In this document: positions 35,211-49,232 of the stretch, in pieces
How positions within the stretch are numbered: position 1 is the first letter of the stretch
Layout: the number at the start of each line of letters is the position of its first letter
Assembly (NCBI RefSeq): GCF_021018805.1
Contig: NC_086247.1
Span: 90,566,140-90,630,139, forward strand
DNA: 64,000 nucleotides
Source: Prinia subflava
Lineage: Eukaryota > Chordata > Aves > Passeriformes > Cisticolidae
Direction of reading: 5' to 3'
Translations under genes and position numbers: made by a program
Notes under the pieces: model-generated
Database searches by the model: none
What the model was told of the DNA's origin: nothing
Seen by the model: only the letters and a program-made list of their open reading frames with translations

Positions 35211-38200
35211 ATATTGCATGCTGAAGCCTATCTTCACAGGCAGTATTGATGCTCCTCCCAAGCACAGGACACACTCAGTTTTCCTGTTGGGAAAAACACC
35301 CAGCTCAGTTGCTCAGAGCTGATTCCAGCCAATGAATAGCATGGAAAAGTGGTGAATCAGGCTTGAGTTTGCCTCCCAGTGCTGGCAGGGTCTATGCTGC
35401 TAGCGTCCAATTTACTAGCCAGAAATTAGCCATCATTTTGCCTTGTAACTGACTGTAAATTTCACGTTTGAAACATCATTTGTATTATAGCCAAGCAGAA
35501 TTAATTTTGAGCATGGTGGAAGCTGTGTTTTTAATAAAAGGCCATGTTTATAACTAATCAAGTAACACAGAGAGTGATGGCTCCCACTGAAAAGGCAGGA
35601 GCAGCAAGTTGTTGTAGTCATAAGGAAAGTTATCAGACCATTCAGTGTTTAGTAACAGCACAGAAAAAGCCTCATCCTACCAAGTGCTGGGTGCTCTAAA
35701 TGGCTTTTGATTTTTGAACAGTTTTTGAGGTACCCCTGCAATGCACAGAGTCAACACCATGAAATCATTATCAAAGAGCAGAGTGTAGGAAATAAAGTAT
35801 GAGAACAGCTTGCTGGTTCTTAAGAATAGCTTTTATTGCCCAAAAACTGGAGTATATTTACTTCTTGTTTGTGATAGACAGTTAAAGTAATAACTCCAGT
35901 GGTGGTCTCTGTTTTTATTGAATTTGTAGTATGTGCTGGCTTTGGATGTGCAGTTTCAGTCTTCTGCTGCTGTGTGGAATTTGTGCTGTGTTTGGTTCAT
36001 GGCACGTCTTCTGTCAGTTCGGTGCCTGTACTAGCAGGTTTGATGGTATGTAGTAACTTGGTGTGAGAGGCTAAGATAAAACCCCAGCTGTTTCAAGATA
36101 TCGCCTGCTGTTATCAAGAGGCTCAGGTTAGCAATTTTAAGTGTTACAAGGACCTATGTTTTTGAACTGCTTTCCTGAGGAGAGGGTAGAAATGTACATG
36201 CCTGGCTATTTTAGGAATCATTCTTTCTTGAGTGTGCTTATACTTTATGAAATGTGGGCTCAGGGAATGTGGGTAATAAAGCTGAATTATCATCCTTGAG
36301 TGTTTGTAGATTAAGGATATTGTGTACAAGTGAGTCATGGTAAAAGCTGACTTAGGTTTAAAATACCAGCAACAACAACAACAACAACCGAGAATGGATA
36401 GCCCAACCAAGTGTCGGTCACGTCACTGTAATTCTTCAGGGATTCGGGTACAGCTGAAGACTTGCCTTCTTCACTGACATGGATGAAACACGCCAGCAGC
36501 CAGCCAGCTTCCACGATCCCTCCTGCTGACCAGTCCATGAAGAACTAGCTATCTGCCAAACAAGCTGTTTGTTTTATTTCAAAGCCCCAGTGGGCCCAGC
36601 CCTTCCTGCCTAGCAGCTGCATCAGGCTGCGTTCCTGCTCAGTGCCTGGCCTGGGAAGAGATTGCTCATTGGCCCAGGAGAGTGGTTCTCCATAATTGGC
36701 TTGTGAGGAATGCTGTGTGAGAGGATTTGGCCTTTCTTTTAAATTGTTTGTTTTATTAAAGTTTGTTTATTAAAGTGAATATCTGGTCACAATAGAAACA
36801 TGTTTTTTGAAGCCTGTGTATTGCCAAGAGAGCAAGATAGAGCACTATCAGGTTATTGCTTCCCCAGGATCAGCAGTACACAGGCAGCTCTGCAGATCCT
36901 TGTGGGCAGCATCCCGGCACCTTCTTTCTTCCCTCTTCCAGCTGAACTCTGACAGATCTGCTGTAGTCATCACTCCCTGCACCTCTACAGGGGGACAGGG
37001 ATGGGGGCCTTCCTCCACCTGTGGCATTTCTGATAAACAGAGGTTAGACCTCTACTACAGATTGAAGGGCGTACCAAAGCTAGCTTTGAACAAGCCAATC
37101 TGAGTGCCTCTGGCAGTCTAGCTGATGAAGTAGAGGGGTCTAGATATGCTCATTTATACCACTAAAAAGTATGATTGTTAATGCTTGGAAGGTAAATTAA
37201 TCTGAGATGGTAAATTCATGCAGAAAGGCAAGTGTGCCTCTAGTACCCAACATAGTTTAGCCAGCTTTGCACCGTGCATGTACCCAGTCAGTTCTGTTCA
37301 TTAATTAAAAGTTTCAAAACTGCCAGTAAATTAAAAATATGTTTGTCATATTGAGTTCCTATACCATTCTCTCATCAGCTGACAGAATATGACACCTGCA
37401 GCTGTCACAAAAACTGTGGGCAACAGCCCTAGTAGCCCTTTCTAGTAAGTGTGTGCCTTACATAAACTGTAATATGTCAACTTACCTACCTGGTATATGA
37501 CATGGCTCATCTTGTGAACCCAGGAAGATGAATTTTAAACCCAAGATAATTTTGTTCAGAATTTATGGCTTTTGGAACTGGAACATCTCATTACTATATG
37601 ATTGTATGTTTGTATGTTGTAGTTTGTCTGCATGGAGCATAACAAAAATAATCTCAGGCTTTCTTAGCAAACCATTCAGGATGAGGGAATTGTCTGGATG
37701 AGGGAGTGGTGTGGGAACACTGTTATGGACCAGTGAGTCAAAGACTGGAGTTCTCTCTATAAACCCGTAATCTCTCTGGTGAGTTAACACGCTCGGAGCT
37801 GCAGTGGTTTGGGTTTGTTGACACACTTCTCAGTGAGATTGGTGTTATTCAGTTTTCTGGCTAGGATTGACTTTGGACAGCCGAGTGAAACAAATGTTCC
37901 TAGGGAGAAGTATGAACTGAAGGCTTGAGGTTAAAGCAAAATATCCTGTGCTGGCCTTGGAAGAGAATAGCAAGAGTGGGGATTTTTAAATCCTGCCTGT
38001 GAGATCAGTTAAAAGCCTTGAACAACATGGTTAGGTCTGTGTCTATGGTGTGTGTAGGTGCTGTATCCTCATAGTCACAGAAGGGATTTCTGCTTGGTTT
38101 GTGACTTGGCTCAGTCTTTAAATGGACACCCTCTGAACTGCTTTCTTCTGTAACTATCTGTATTCTGCTCTTGTTGGACACCCAGACTTGTCACCCCACT

Positions 38201-41200
38201 GTGATCCAGTGGGCTCAGCTGGATATACTGAAATTTTATGCAGGGAAGATTTAGGATGGACTTCTCTACTGAGGACAATTCACCAGAGTCTTGTTGATCC
38301 CGTGTGCTGCAGGTTGCTGTGCTGCAAAAGTCTTCTTGCAGGGCTATTCCACTGGCAACCCTCAGACCGCAGGTGGAGGTCCCCCCCCCAGCTGCCAGGG
38401 GCTTCCCAGTGCCCGGGAGTTTCCTCCTCAGCCATTTATGTTGCCAGTGGGGAGAGAATTTCTCACCTTCTCTGTGGCAAACCCTTTTTGGGACAGTAAG
38501 GATTTGTGAGATACATGGGATGGGTTGCTAAGGGATTCTGAGTTGGCTGACTGTAATCACATCAACTGACCTAGCACGGCTGTGGCTGAAGCCTGCTGGA
38601 TGTCACCACCTGCTCTTTGCCACCCATTCTTTTCTGGCTTGCCTTCTCCTGTCTTGCTTCCAGTCTACCTGCTTCAAAAGAAAAAAAGCTAGCTGAAGAG
38701 ACCTGCACTACTGGTTATTTGATGTAGATTTTGCTAAAATGGACTGACATATACATACAGTTCTGGCTGGTGGTAGCTGTGCATGAATAAACATAATTAC
38801 CCGTGGCTGTGATGTGGTATCTAGCTACTGTACATGCAAAGCATGAATTTAATAACTGTGTATGGTGAAATGGTTATAAATGCACGACTGTGCAGTGTAG
38901 ACAGGCTCTGATATATCACTCATTTCTACATTTGTAATTAATTGTAGGAACAAGATTGTTCTTTGCATGTGTTCTTTCTTTGCTGCCAAGCACGACAGAG
39001 AACTATAATGGTCTTATACCTTAAGCTTGTAATAAAATATTGTTGGTTACCTAGCAAAGAAATTTCTTAATTAAGTTTGCTACACAAAATCCCATCGTGC
39101 TTTTTAAGATTTTTTTTTTTTGCTAGAACTCCTTAATGACTTTTACCTCTGAGTATAATCAACAACAAAATTTCTGATATTTAAGAAACATTTTCTGCAT
39201 ATTTTTTCCATCTGGATATAATGGAGCATAATTTAAGACTATGGGCAGAAGAGGGGGTAAATGATGCATGTAATGATTGTTTTAACATTTACAAGAAAAT
39301 AATTTATTTAAATTGGATTAAGCCTTAATATTATCACACTTTTCTACCTGATTTAACATGGGGGGGAGAGTGGGGGAAAGGGAAGAAAACGATTTCATGG
39401 TGAAGTGTTTTAAGTATTTAGTATTTTCTTTGCTTTTTGATCATCCAGGCATCCTGCCCCACAGCCATGTAAATTTTCTTACACACAAATGTTCATTGCC
39501 ATCTTTTATATTCCTCTGCTGACAGTGAAGAGGTCATGCTAAATCAAACTGATGGAGAAACCGGACATCCTCTTTACCCTGAATGCCCAGATTAATTCTA
39601 TCAGAACAGAGGTGGGGTAACAGCAAAGAATAATTTGCTTTTATGTGTTACTGCTTTTAAGAACTCTATTCATCATATTGTTAACTCTGGTATACATATT
39701 CGGAGTGAGACAAAGAAATGAGTACCTGCTTAGGTAGGATGTGAGACCTTAGGGGTCTGTGGCTTTTTTTTTCTATCCCTAGCAGTTTTCCTACCATTCT
39801 AATTATTTCTTCTGACAATGTATCTCCAAGTCCAAACTTTATCATCTTTGTCTAATTCTTTTCCCCACTCCAGGAGAGAGGAATCAAGTTGGATAAATTC
39901 TGTATCTGTATGCTACTCCAGCTTTGAGTCTACTGATTGAAGTGTTTTGTTTATAATAGATGCTGTTTTGATGAGGGGAAAAAAAATCTCCTACCGTCAA
40001 AGGAGCTCCGTTAGTGGCAGAACCAGCAAAGCCTGGTTTTCTGTAGGTTGGTGCCTCATGATTTCATAGTGAATTACAATTGTCTCTGTTTTCCTACAGA
40101 GGGGTCATTTGTTAGGTCTCTCTCCTATGTGGATTCTTTAATGCTTCATAAGGTTTAAATTCATGTTACAGCTTTTTTTTTTTTTTTTTTTTAATCTAGC
40201 TATGATAATTTTAGAATCGCTTTCTTCCCTAACTATTTATTTTTTACAAAGAATGTGGAAATTTGAGTATTCTATATACCTATTGCATTTTGTTAAAAAA
40301 AAAAAAAAGCCTGAAAACTCAGTGTGTGACTTTCCAAACTTCAGTGTCATAGCACACCAGGCAATAATGGTAGTATCTTGCTCAGTACATTGCCCAATTT
40401 GAGTGTGTATTTAAGTTCATGTCTTCTGGGAGATGTAAGTTTGGCTTTCTAGTTAGTCCTGCTCATTCAGTAGAGCTGCTGTCATCAGTGGAAGATGTTC
40501 TGGCTTTATGAAGCATCAAATAATTATTATGTAAATTCATATTAAAATGACAGCTTTTCTTCCAGTCCCATTTTCATTGGAGTCCAATGTAAGTTCCTCA
40601 TCACTTCAAGAGGAATTCAGTTTCTTTTACAACTGTAAAAGAATTCAGAGGTTGGGGCAGTTTTATTGTCACCAGTATATTATTAATGACTTATGAGTAA
40701 ACCGGAAAAGATTTCTTCCCAAATCCGGTTTCAGTACACAAAGCTGGGAAGTGTGCCCTGTGAAATCCCATATTTGTAAATGGAACCATTTTTGTTCAGT
40801 TTGTATTGTGGTGGTATAATACACATGGAATTCCATGATATATATTTTTTTTCTGTGAGAGATTCACTTTTAAACTTAAAAGTACACATCAGATAACTGG
40901 AAGGTTAAATTCTATTGATGCACACATTCTTTGTGTGTGCATAAGCTTCTGTTTACTTGGGAAGTATAATATCAGTAGAGTACTTCCCACTTTAAAGTTT
41001 ATTAATTTCTTTCTTCTTTCTTTGAGGTGTCAGTACAGAGAAAGATGAATCATTTATTAGTGGGAGGCCTGACACATGATGAAATCACTATCTGACACTT
41101 CAATGACTTCCAATGTTGTTCTGTGAACATTCAGCAAAGTGCAGATGATGTGATGTTGCAGTTGTGTAGGTAGTGTTTTCTCCTTTTTTTCCGCAAATGG

Positions 41201-41590
41201 TTGAAATGCTTTATCATCACATAGTATGTGAGATCTTTCCCATTTGGGATGAATAGCCTTTCCTTATTGTTTAGAGTGATTCATAATCTGATGTAGGAAA
41301 AAAATAGAACACATCTGCAGCTGGCAGAGAAGATTTTGATATTTCTGCTGAGAACCAGTGAAAAAGCAGAAGTCGATCCGTGGGGTTTTTTCCTAGGGGA
41401 GGGGTGTGGGAGAGGGCAAAGAAAACATTCTTGACTGAGTGTTGATACAGTTTGGAGTCCTCCTTTTCAGACAGAGCATGCAAATCTCCATTGTGTTACA
41501 AATGAACTGCACCTAAGGGACAGTTCTCTGCTAGCCACAGGATTACCTCTGGAACAGGGCAGTGATCTCAGCCCAAAGACATTTAGGGTG
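35211..41590. other. Intergenic stretch
   Basis: Non-coding. Contains a (CAA)n tract (36366-36388), a T run (39109-39121), a 20-base T tract (40173-40192), an A run (40295-40308) and otherwise unique-looking AT-rich sequence. 38180-38510 is GC-richer without CpG enrichment. Confidence 0.55.
36366..36388. repeat. (CAA)n microsatellite
   Basis: About seven caa triplets in a row. Confidence 0.85.
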
Positions 41591-41646
41591 TATTGGCACT
41601 AAGCACCCATTGGCACAAAGCAATGCATTGGCACAATGTATTGGCA
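41591..41646. repeat. Four YATTGGCA units (NFI half-site-like cluster)
   Basis: TATTGGCA at 41591, CATTGGCA at 41608, CATTGGCA at 41626 and TATTGGCA at 41639, all in the same orientation and spaced 18, 17 and 13 bp or close to it. TTGGCA is the half-site bound by nuclear factor I proteins. It may equally be a short decayed tandem repeat. Confidence 0.7.
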
Positions 41647-44600
41647 AAAAACAAGTGGGTGTTTGACAATAAGCTGAACAGTTTTGCTTACTTAAAAAGT
41701 AAGTAAATTTTAATTCTAGTGTCATCAGACCAGTAAACCATTCTACAATCATATAGGATAGGATTTTTACCTTACTGAAGTTACCTTTTTTCCCTTCCCT
41801 GTATGTTTTCTATCCACTTCCTTCCCCATCCCCTCCAGAAAGTGTTGCAGTATTTTCAGACTATTAAGATTTTTTCCTGCATCATGCAATTTGAAATCTG
41901 AGCAATGTTACTCCTGCTCCTTTCCCAAGCTTGAACATTCACCCATTCAAATGCCCTGCTGTTAGTAAAATGTCATAGGCTGGGAAGCTGTAACTATAGA
42001 CATGCATCCTAGTCCAAGTGTAGCATCTAAAAGGTGACTTCAGGGTTTTCATCTAACTTAACTGATTCCTCCCTTTGTGTCCTCAGAAGCTCATGGTCTT
42101 TTCCCAGTCCATCCTCTCTCATTTCTGGAAGTTAGGAGCTTTTTCTCTCTTGATGACTTTGTATAGTCCTCATTGCTCTGCTGTCTGAGCATCTTAAGTT
42201 CCTACTGTCTATCACCATGATACTTTACTGAATGTGCTCTTCAGATATATGTGGGTACAGCAGAACTAAATATTCATCAAACTAAGGCAGTGAGGGAAGA
42301 CCATGAAAGAGCTAGCAGTTAAGCTCACCTTTCAAGTAAAGACACTATATATCTTGTGGGATATTCTCCCTCTCTGCTGGCTAATTTTTCTATCCTTGAT
42401 TTGGCCCTCCAGGGTTTTGGCTCTAAACTGTTCTACAGCTACTACTGTAAAGAAGCAGATGACCTTTGGAGATAGTAAAACTGTCTTAATTATGTGTTTG
42501 TTGTTTGCTATTGAATGTTCCTCACCAGTATGTACACATCAGATGTAATTATGTGTGCAAAAAGTCAGGAGTTTGCAACCACTTTTCTTACTGCCGTACT
42601 ACTCAAAATCTGATTTAAAAAACTGTAAACTTCAGAAAGGGAAGAAATTATAACAATTTCCAGTCCAGAGAGACTTTGGTGTGTCTCCACCATCTTTCCT
42701 TGGCATCTCTACATTGAAGTAATCTGTCACATTAGGCGTGGGTCCTGGTGGTTCATCACAGCTGCCCAGAGTGCCCTGGCTGGCGGGATCTGGGGAGGTT
42801 GGCTTTAACCCTGACATGAGCTTCTCCTGACTTCTCACAGAGGACTGCTCATCAGTCCTGTCCTGCCGCAGGAATGCAGGAACTCCCTGTGGGCTTCAAG
42901 GACCACAAAACCCTGTGTGCAGGTGTGTCTGAGGAAAGGGCTGCTGATAGCAAGGGGAGGCTGCCCACCCTTTCTGATCTGATGAGGAAGCTCTTTTTAG
43001 GAGCACTCACACACCTGGGCCAGGCAGGAAGAGCTACATCATCACAAACAGTTTAAACAGCGGGCATCGGGCGGCTCTGCCTGGAGCACAGTTCAGGATG
43101 GTCTGAGCTGCTCCAAAGCACAGCAGCTGCAGCCTGGCTTTGCAGCACCTACATCCCCACCCCATGCATTGCACCAGCGCTGGAGCTTGCTTGACTCCAC
43201 AGGGAGCTGAACTAACAGGGCAGTGTTAGCATATTGGTGAAGTTAGTTCTGTCGTCTCGATTCAGTGTGAGACTAGACCAGCATCCTTGCTGGCACAGGA
43301 AGGGGCAGCAGCTGGGGAAGGAGGAACTGTGGCAGCCGCAGCTTACATCGGATTAGACCGTCACAGAACCACGGCTGCATTTGGAGAAGGCACATGAGCA
43401 TCTCTGGGTGATTTGAGGGGACAATACCTCCAGGCAGGAGGAGGGGCGTTGCGATAGTAATCTCTCCCAGTAGGACAGCTGATCCAGAGAGAATATTTGT
43501 CTACAGTATAAAATAAATTATAGTAGAACTTTCCAAACACATTGAAAAGACCTAGAAGTTTCCTGTCAGTGTTCTGTAAAACAAGGTAATTTAACGTAGG
43601 CTCAAAATATGTTTGTTTTGCCCCCATCCCTCTCCCTGGCAGCCCGCCCCATCCTCTTTTTGCAAGGCATGAGATATCCTCCTGCCCTGGCCCTCTTAGG
43701 TCATGGTATGACGGGCACCCTGCCAAACGAGACTGATCTTATAAGCTGCTACTGCCCTGGTTGTTGCTGGGACTGTTAACGTGATTTTTAATTCACTTCT
43801 GTGCTGCCCTCATTTTTTCTCCAGCCTGAGCTTGAAGTGGGAGTGTGCTTAGTTAGCTGTGAACTACACTGCTGCAAATTCATGGTCTATTAGCACCTTT
43901 TCAAAGCTCCTCTTTCTCTTCTCTGAAGAATTAGAACACAGCTATTAAAACAAAAACCAAAACCAAAACAAAACAAAAAAAACACCCCACGAACCAACCC
44001 CAAACAAACAAACAAAAACCCCTCAGGGCTATTGCACACTGTCATCGTTTAAGGGTTTGTTTTTAAAATGATTACTAAGATAGATTTGTTTGTGTGCTTC
44101 CTTGCTTTCTCCATAATGTGTTTAGAGTTGAAAGCAGCAGCATCGGTAATCAGATGCTGATGAGCCTAAGGTAGATGTGACAGCGTAATGCGGATAGTGC
44201 GCTAGAATTTGTCAAAGCAGGCGAAACGACCCCACCTTGGGCAATTTTCAGAAGAAATACACTACAGTACTTGTCAGGTCTGGGTAACTGCTACAGAAAC
44301 ATACTACCTTCTGGCATACGAATATCACTTTGTATAAGGCAGGCACACCGTAAAAGAAAAGGGAGAGGCAGGGCAAAGACCCTGATCTTGTGGAGTCTTA
44401 CAACAAGTCGAGAAAAGTGTAAAACAGAAACCAGCCTTCTTTAGAGATAACTACATTTATCTCTAAACATGTTTCATTTACTTACCTTCTGATAAAATAA
44501 ACAATGCCGTAATATTTATCATTGTATTTTTGAGAGTATATTTACTTTCATCAGCAGGAATACAAAGTTAGGCTACAAATAGACTCTTACCAAGAAATTA

Positions 44601-46902
44601 CTGAAAATTTCAGAATTACTGCCACAGCTGGGATACACATTTGGCAGAAATATCTTGCAGTATGAAATAACTAGAGAACTTCAGAATCAAAATCTCCAGT
44701 TACCACGCAGTATTAATGTAGGTATAATTTTTGTGTTGAATATTTATATTCTTTTTTTTTTCAAAATACATACAAGGATCTCAATTTATCTTTCACTGAA
44801 ACAAGTAACCAAGGAGTGGTAGAGAGCAGCTGAACTGTGCTGAGGTGTTGACCCATATATGTATGTATATTTTTTCTTTGCTAGGATGTGAAAAAGAAAA
44901 CAATTACTTTCTTATTATACTCTTATAAAAACAGTATGACAGCTTTCACCACAACATTTATGCATTCATAATACCTATTTACACACACATTTGTATACAG
45001 AGATCTGAAAATCACATCTTGGAAATCAAATGGGGCAGATGGAATAAAAAGTATTGGAATTATAGCCAAAGCATGCAGGAAACTGTAAACCACAGTTTGT
45101 TTACCTCTGCAGTCTTAGGCGGAGTTCTTTCTTTGCTATTTCACTGATAGATTCCAGGTAGTGGATACATGGATGTGCCTAGATCGTGCACCATCTCTGT
45201 CATTTACACTTTTGGAGTCTGAGTTCCTTACTACAAAAGGCAGAATCATCTACTGAAGTGTAGGAATAATGTAAGAAACACCTCTTGTTTCCCTAGACTT
45301 TGTTTGTTAATTCTAAGAATATGTTGATTTAACTTGATTAAGGTCTCCTTGGAAGAGGAACCACCCATCAAGCCAACCCTCCCAAGGAAATGACCTAAGA
45401 TAAGGCATTCCTTACCTTAGAGTTCTTGGCAGTGCTTGACCTTGAGCACCTTGCCTTTATCTCCCCTTGAAGCTTTGGGATTCCCCTAGCTAGAGGGCTA
45501 AAAGCCCAGGAAGTCACAAAGACAATGGAATTTGGCGTGATTGGAAATGTTTCCTTTCACAACATGGAATTACTCGTGTAATTTCCAGTTGTTGCAGTCA
45601 ATGGAACTTTTCTTTTGAGAAGACATCAGCATGTGCTGTAATGACTAAGAAAAAGGAAAAGCTTGTCTTAGGGAAAGGTTTTCAATTGGAGCTGGGGAAA
45701 AGCACACTCTGGAATGACTTTGTCCACTGTTACATTCTGTAACGCAGCAACTGCTAAAAATGGAGCCATTTACACACCTGGCATGCCTCATAAGTTTAAT
45801 ACATTAAATGCAGCCTCCAGTTGCCCACATGGTAAGATAGTGTAATGCCAGAAGAACCAGGGAGCCAGTAATCCTTAGTCTCTGTCCAGAATGTTTTGAT
45901 GGGAAATAATTCTATTAGAAAATTTCTGCTTACAGAATCTAGAAATAGGACTGTGAGTTGACCAGTCAAGTTTTCTTCCTTCTCCTTCTTTTCATAGATA
46001 TTCCTGCTTGTGAAAAGTTGCATACCTTTTTCCTTGCTTCTAATCAATTTCTGGGGTGTAATGCCATAAAGTGGTATGCACAAGCATGTGGAGAATCTTA
46101 GTAAGATTGCATCCTCAGAAGCTCTTTTCCCCCTTAAAGCTTCTTCAGTTTGTGATGTGAAAGTCGTGGTACAGAGGCTCATGTTACAAACATGAAATCT
46201 CCGATGTCTTCCCATCTTCCCGCATTGAGTCTCTGCCTTCTTCATCAGACAGAAATTTTTAGTAGGTCAATAATCCCTGAAAGAGTGCATTCGTTAAAAT
46301 GAGGACTCACTGCCATGAAATACTGGCTTTTCTCTATAAAACAAAAGCAAATACGGATATTTCTAAACAAAGTAACTTCCAGTTGCCAAAGAGGAGTGCT
46401 TCAATCTCTACCACAATGTTGAAATGTGCTAGTAAAACAAAGAGATGTGGTTGATATCTCCAGAAAATATTTATACCGACAGAAAAAGTTAAGAGTCAGT
46501 CTTTTAGTTTGGGTTCTTCAAACTGTTGTTGATTATATGTACACTGTTTATTCCAGAAGGGTACGGAGAAAATCTGCCCTCTGACACTTTCTCTATGTGG
46601 TCAAAAGTAATTTCTGAGAATCCTTTGGAAAGCTTAGGATCAATAGTACATAGCATAAGCATAAGGCAACAAGGAAGGTCAGCGTGATAAGTAAGTTTCT
46701 TCGCTAGCCAAAGTTCATCAACATTGTCCAGATGGCATTGAACAGCAGACTGTTCTGTGCCACAGAGGAAGGAAGAAGGGGTTGTGGGTTGTGCCAGTCT
46801 AAAGAGAGGGCTAATTCACTGGTGATCCCAAGAGAATATGAATGCTGTCTTAAACAAACTCTGTGTGTGTGTGTCTGCATTTTCATTGGCCAAGAAGATC
46901 AT
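41647..46902. other. Intergenic stretch
   Basis: Contains a GC-richer block (42640-43440), an A/C-rich tract (43949-44021) and a CpG-bearing, repeat-free stretch at 44100-44260. A 149-codon minus frame at 45796-46245 has no recognised family. A (TG)n tract of about 14 bp lies at 46862-46874. Confidence 0.5.
43949..44021. repeat. A/C-rich low-complexity tract
   Basis: aaaacc, caaaac and caaacaaa units over about 70 bp. Confidence 0.85.
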
Positions 46903-47352
46903 ATAATAGTTTGGGTTGGAAGGGCCTTCCAGGATCAGGTAGTCCAATCCCTGTGCAATAAGGAGTGACATCTTCAACTGGGTCAGGTTGCTCAGCGTCC
47001 CATCCAGTCTGGCCATGTTTCCAGAGACGGAGCATCACCACCTTCTCTGGGCAACTTGTCCCAGTTTTTCACTACACTCTGTGTAAAAAAACCACAAAAA
47101 CAAAAAAAACCTTCCCTATTTCTAATTTAAATCTTTCCATTTCAAAACATCATCTCAAGCTTGACCTGTCACAATAGGCTGTGCTAAAAGGTTTTTTCTC
47201 ATTCTTTTCTATAGGCCTCCTTTAGGTACTGAAAGAACACAATAATGTCTCCCTGGAGCCTTTTCCTGCCTGAACAATCCCTACTCTCTCAGCCTTTCCT
47301 CACAGGAGGCGTTCCAACCTTCTCATCATCTTTTTGGCCCTCCTCAATGTTG
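46903..47352 (-). mobile_element. CR1 LINE 3' fragment (about 450 bp)
   Basis: Read leftwards it is a CR1 end. On the plus strand: gtttgggttggaagggcctt, the 'atccagtctggccatgtttcca' region, 'ttctctgggcaacttgtccc', and 'cctgaacaatccctactctctcagcc'. The start (atcatataatag) is a decayed end repeat. An A/C-rich expansion near 47085-47112 interrupts it. Confidence 0.9.
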
Positions 47353-49097
47353 TACCCCTTTTTTGGTGGGGGCAGTGGAATATATTTACTGAAAAATATT
47401 ATCTGTGATCAGATTTACTGATGCCGATGTCTGTGTGAGGATGGCAGATCATTCATTAACAACAGTTGTGGAAAATGAGAAGTTACCTGAGAGCATCTTG
47501 TTCTAAACAGCAATCTTACACGCGGGGAGAAAATAAATGACTGGATGCAAAGCCTATGCACAAAGCCACTCGTATTGCATTAAATTAAGTGGATTTTCAT
47601 TTAGTGTTTTCGATCTAGCTATTGCTGGGCTCCATACAGAATCCGGGCAGGATGCGGAATGTTGATCAAGTCGACGATAAAGTGACAAAGAAAGTGGGCA
47701 CCAGTTTAAGTGCCATAGTTCAAATAAGTGTCAAAGGAATGCCCTTTGTCTAAAACCTGCTATGGTGATTAGCAGATGTCTGTCTTTTCTTACTTGAAAT
47801 GTTTTATCAGGACAAATAATTGTTTGTGGTCACATGATGATTATAGCCATGATTCACCAGCATTGTGTTGGTATCAAGATAAAATGCAAAGTAATTTGAC
47901 ATCTCTTGAGTCGAAGTACTCTGGAAAATTGGGATGTTTTTTAAGTTTCTAAGATACTATTTCTTTTTAATGTATGACAACAGCATTTCTAACACAAGTT
48001 ACTTCTATAAGGCATCGACATTTGCACAGCCTTATTGGCAGATACAAAGATTCTTTTAATTCTCAGTTCCAATAGCTTTAATGCGCTTTTTTTTTTTTTT
48101 TTTTTTTTTTTTGGGAAAAATCTACTCCAGGATAAAATTAATTTGCCTCACAAGCAATAAAATAGCTCAACCCAGTACCTGGCTAACATAAGTCTATTTA
48201 GCAATTTACAGTCCGTTGAATATTGGGCTGTAAATTTACTAAGAACCAGGAAGTGATTGGCTTGTAAAACTTAATAAAACAATAAACCCTGGCTTTTTGT
48301 TAGTGCAAATTTAAAATTCTGCCCAGCTAAGCTTAGAACATACCTAAATGGTGAAACTAATTGACACAGCTATTATGGGACAAACTATTTTGCAAAACAG
48401 TGTCTTGAACGGATGTTTTATTTCAGAATAGAGATTATGTTTAAATTCTGTAACAGAGACTCAGTTTTATGAAGTGAGTCGTGATTCCACAATAAATGTA
48501 CTTTCAAAGAAATTGTAGAAGAACTTGGTAATGCCAGTCAGAGAACAAATTATATTTTGTGAGAAAGCTTAAACAGAGTCCAGGCTAACTTTCAGTAATG
48601 CATAATGCAAATCAGGTTAAGCCTGATTTTGTTAAGCCTCAAAAGCAACACCAAAACAGACGTAGTAAAAAGTTGTCTTTATTTCGCACAATTTTTAGCA
48701 AGATAAGCCTTTGTACACTTCCGATTGTTGTTTCATGGGAGCTTCCTATGTGCGCATCAAAGGAAGAATATCCCTTTAAATGCTTGCTATTGATTTGCAT
48801 TCAGAGGCCAAATTGATTGCTTTTGTGGGCGTTCCCTATGTGAATCAATGAGAATATCAGGTTAATAAATAATTCACTTAACAAAACTGCATTAAGATAA
48901 TGCTAAAGGTTTGCAAAAATCCTGTAAAAGAAGGCTTTCTCACATTCCTTACTAACTGCTGAAAGTGAATGGAGCTTCAGAAACATTGCAGCATCATCTT
49001 AAAAAAAAAGAGCTAAGCACTCCTTTCCTGTTACCTTCTCAGTAAGGTAGCTGAGTAGGTGTTAATAGATTTTTTTTTTTTTCTCCTTTTAGTTTCA
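47353..49097. other. Intergenic stretch, possible conserved non-coding sequence
   Basis: 47390-48060 and 48140-48900 are repeat-free, with moderate AT content, scattered CpGs and homeobox/GATA-like motifs. This is the kind of sequence seen in developmental enhancers, but conservation cannot be judged here. A 26-base T tract lies at 48087-48112. Confidence 0.45.
48087..48112. repeat. Poly-T tract
   Basis: About 26 consecutive T residues, likely length-polymorphic. Confidence 0.9.
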
Positions 49098-49232
49098 TGA
49101 TTGGAGGATTGAGGCTGGAAGTGGTCTCTGATAGTCATCTTGTCTAAACTACCTGTTCAAGCAGGGTCACCTAGAGCAGATTGCCCAGGATTATGTCCAG
49201 ATGGCTTTTAATCTTCTTTGCCCCGGAGATAG
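49098..49232 (-). mobile_element. Degraded CR1 LINE fragment
   Basis: The plus strand shows the reversed CR1 phrases 'ctgttcaagcagggtcacct', 'agagcagattgcccaggat' and 'atgtccagatggctttt', preceded by a decayed 'ggctggaagtggtctctg' end. It is more diverged than the other three copies. Confidence 0.75.
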
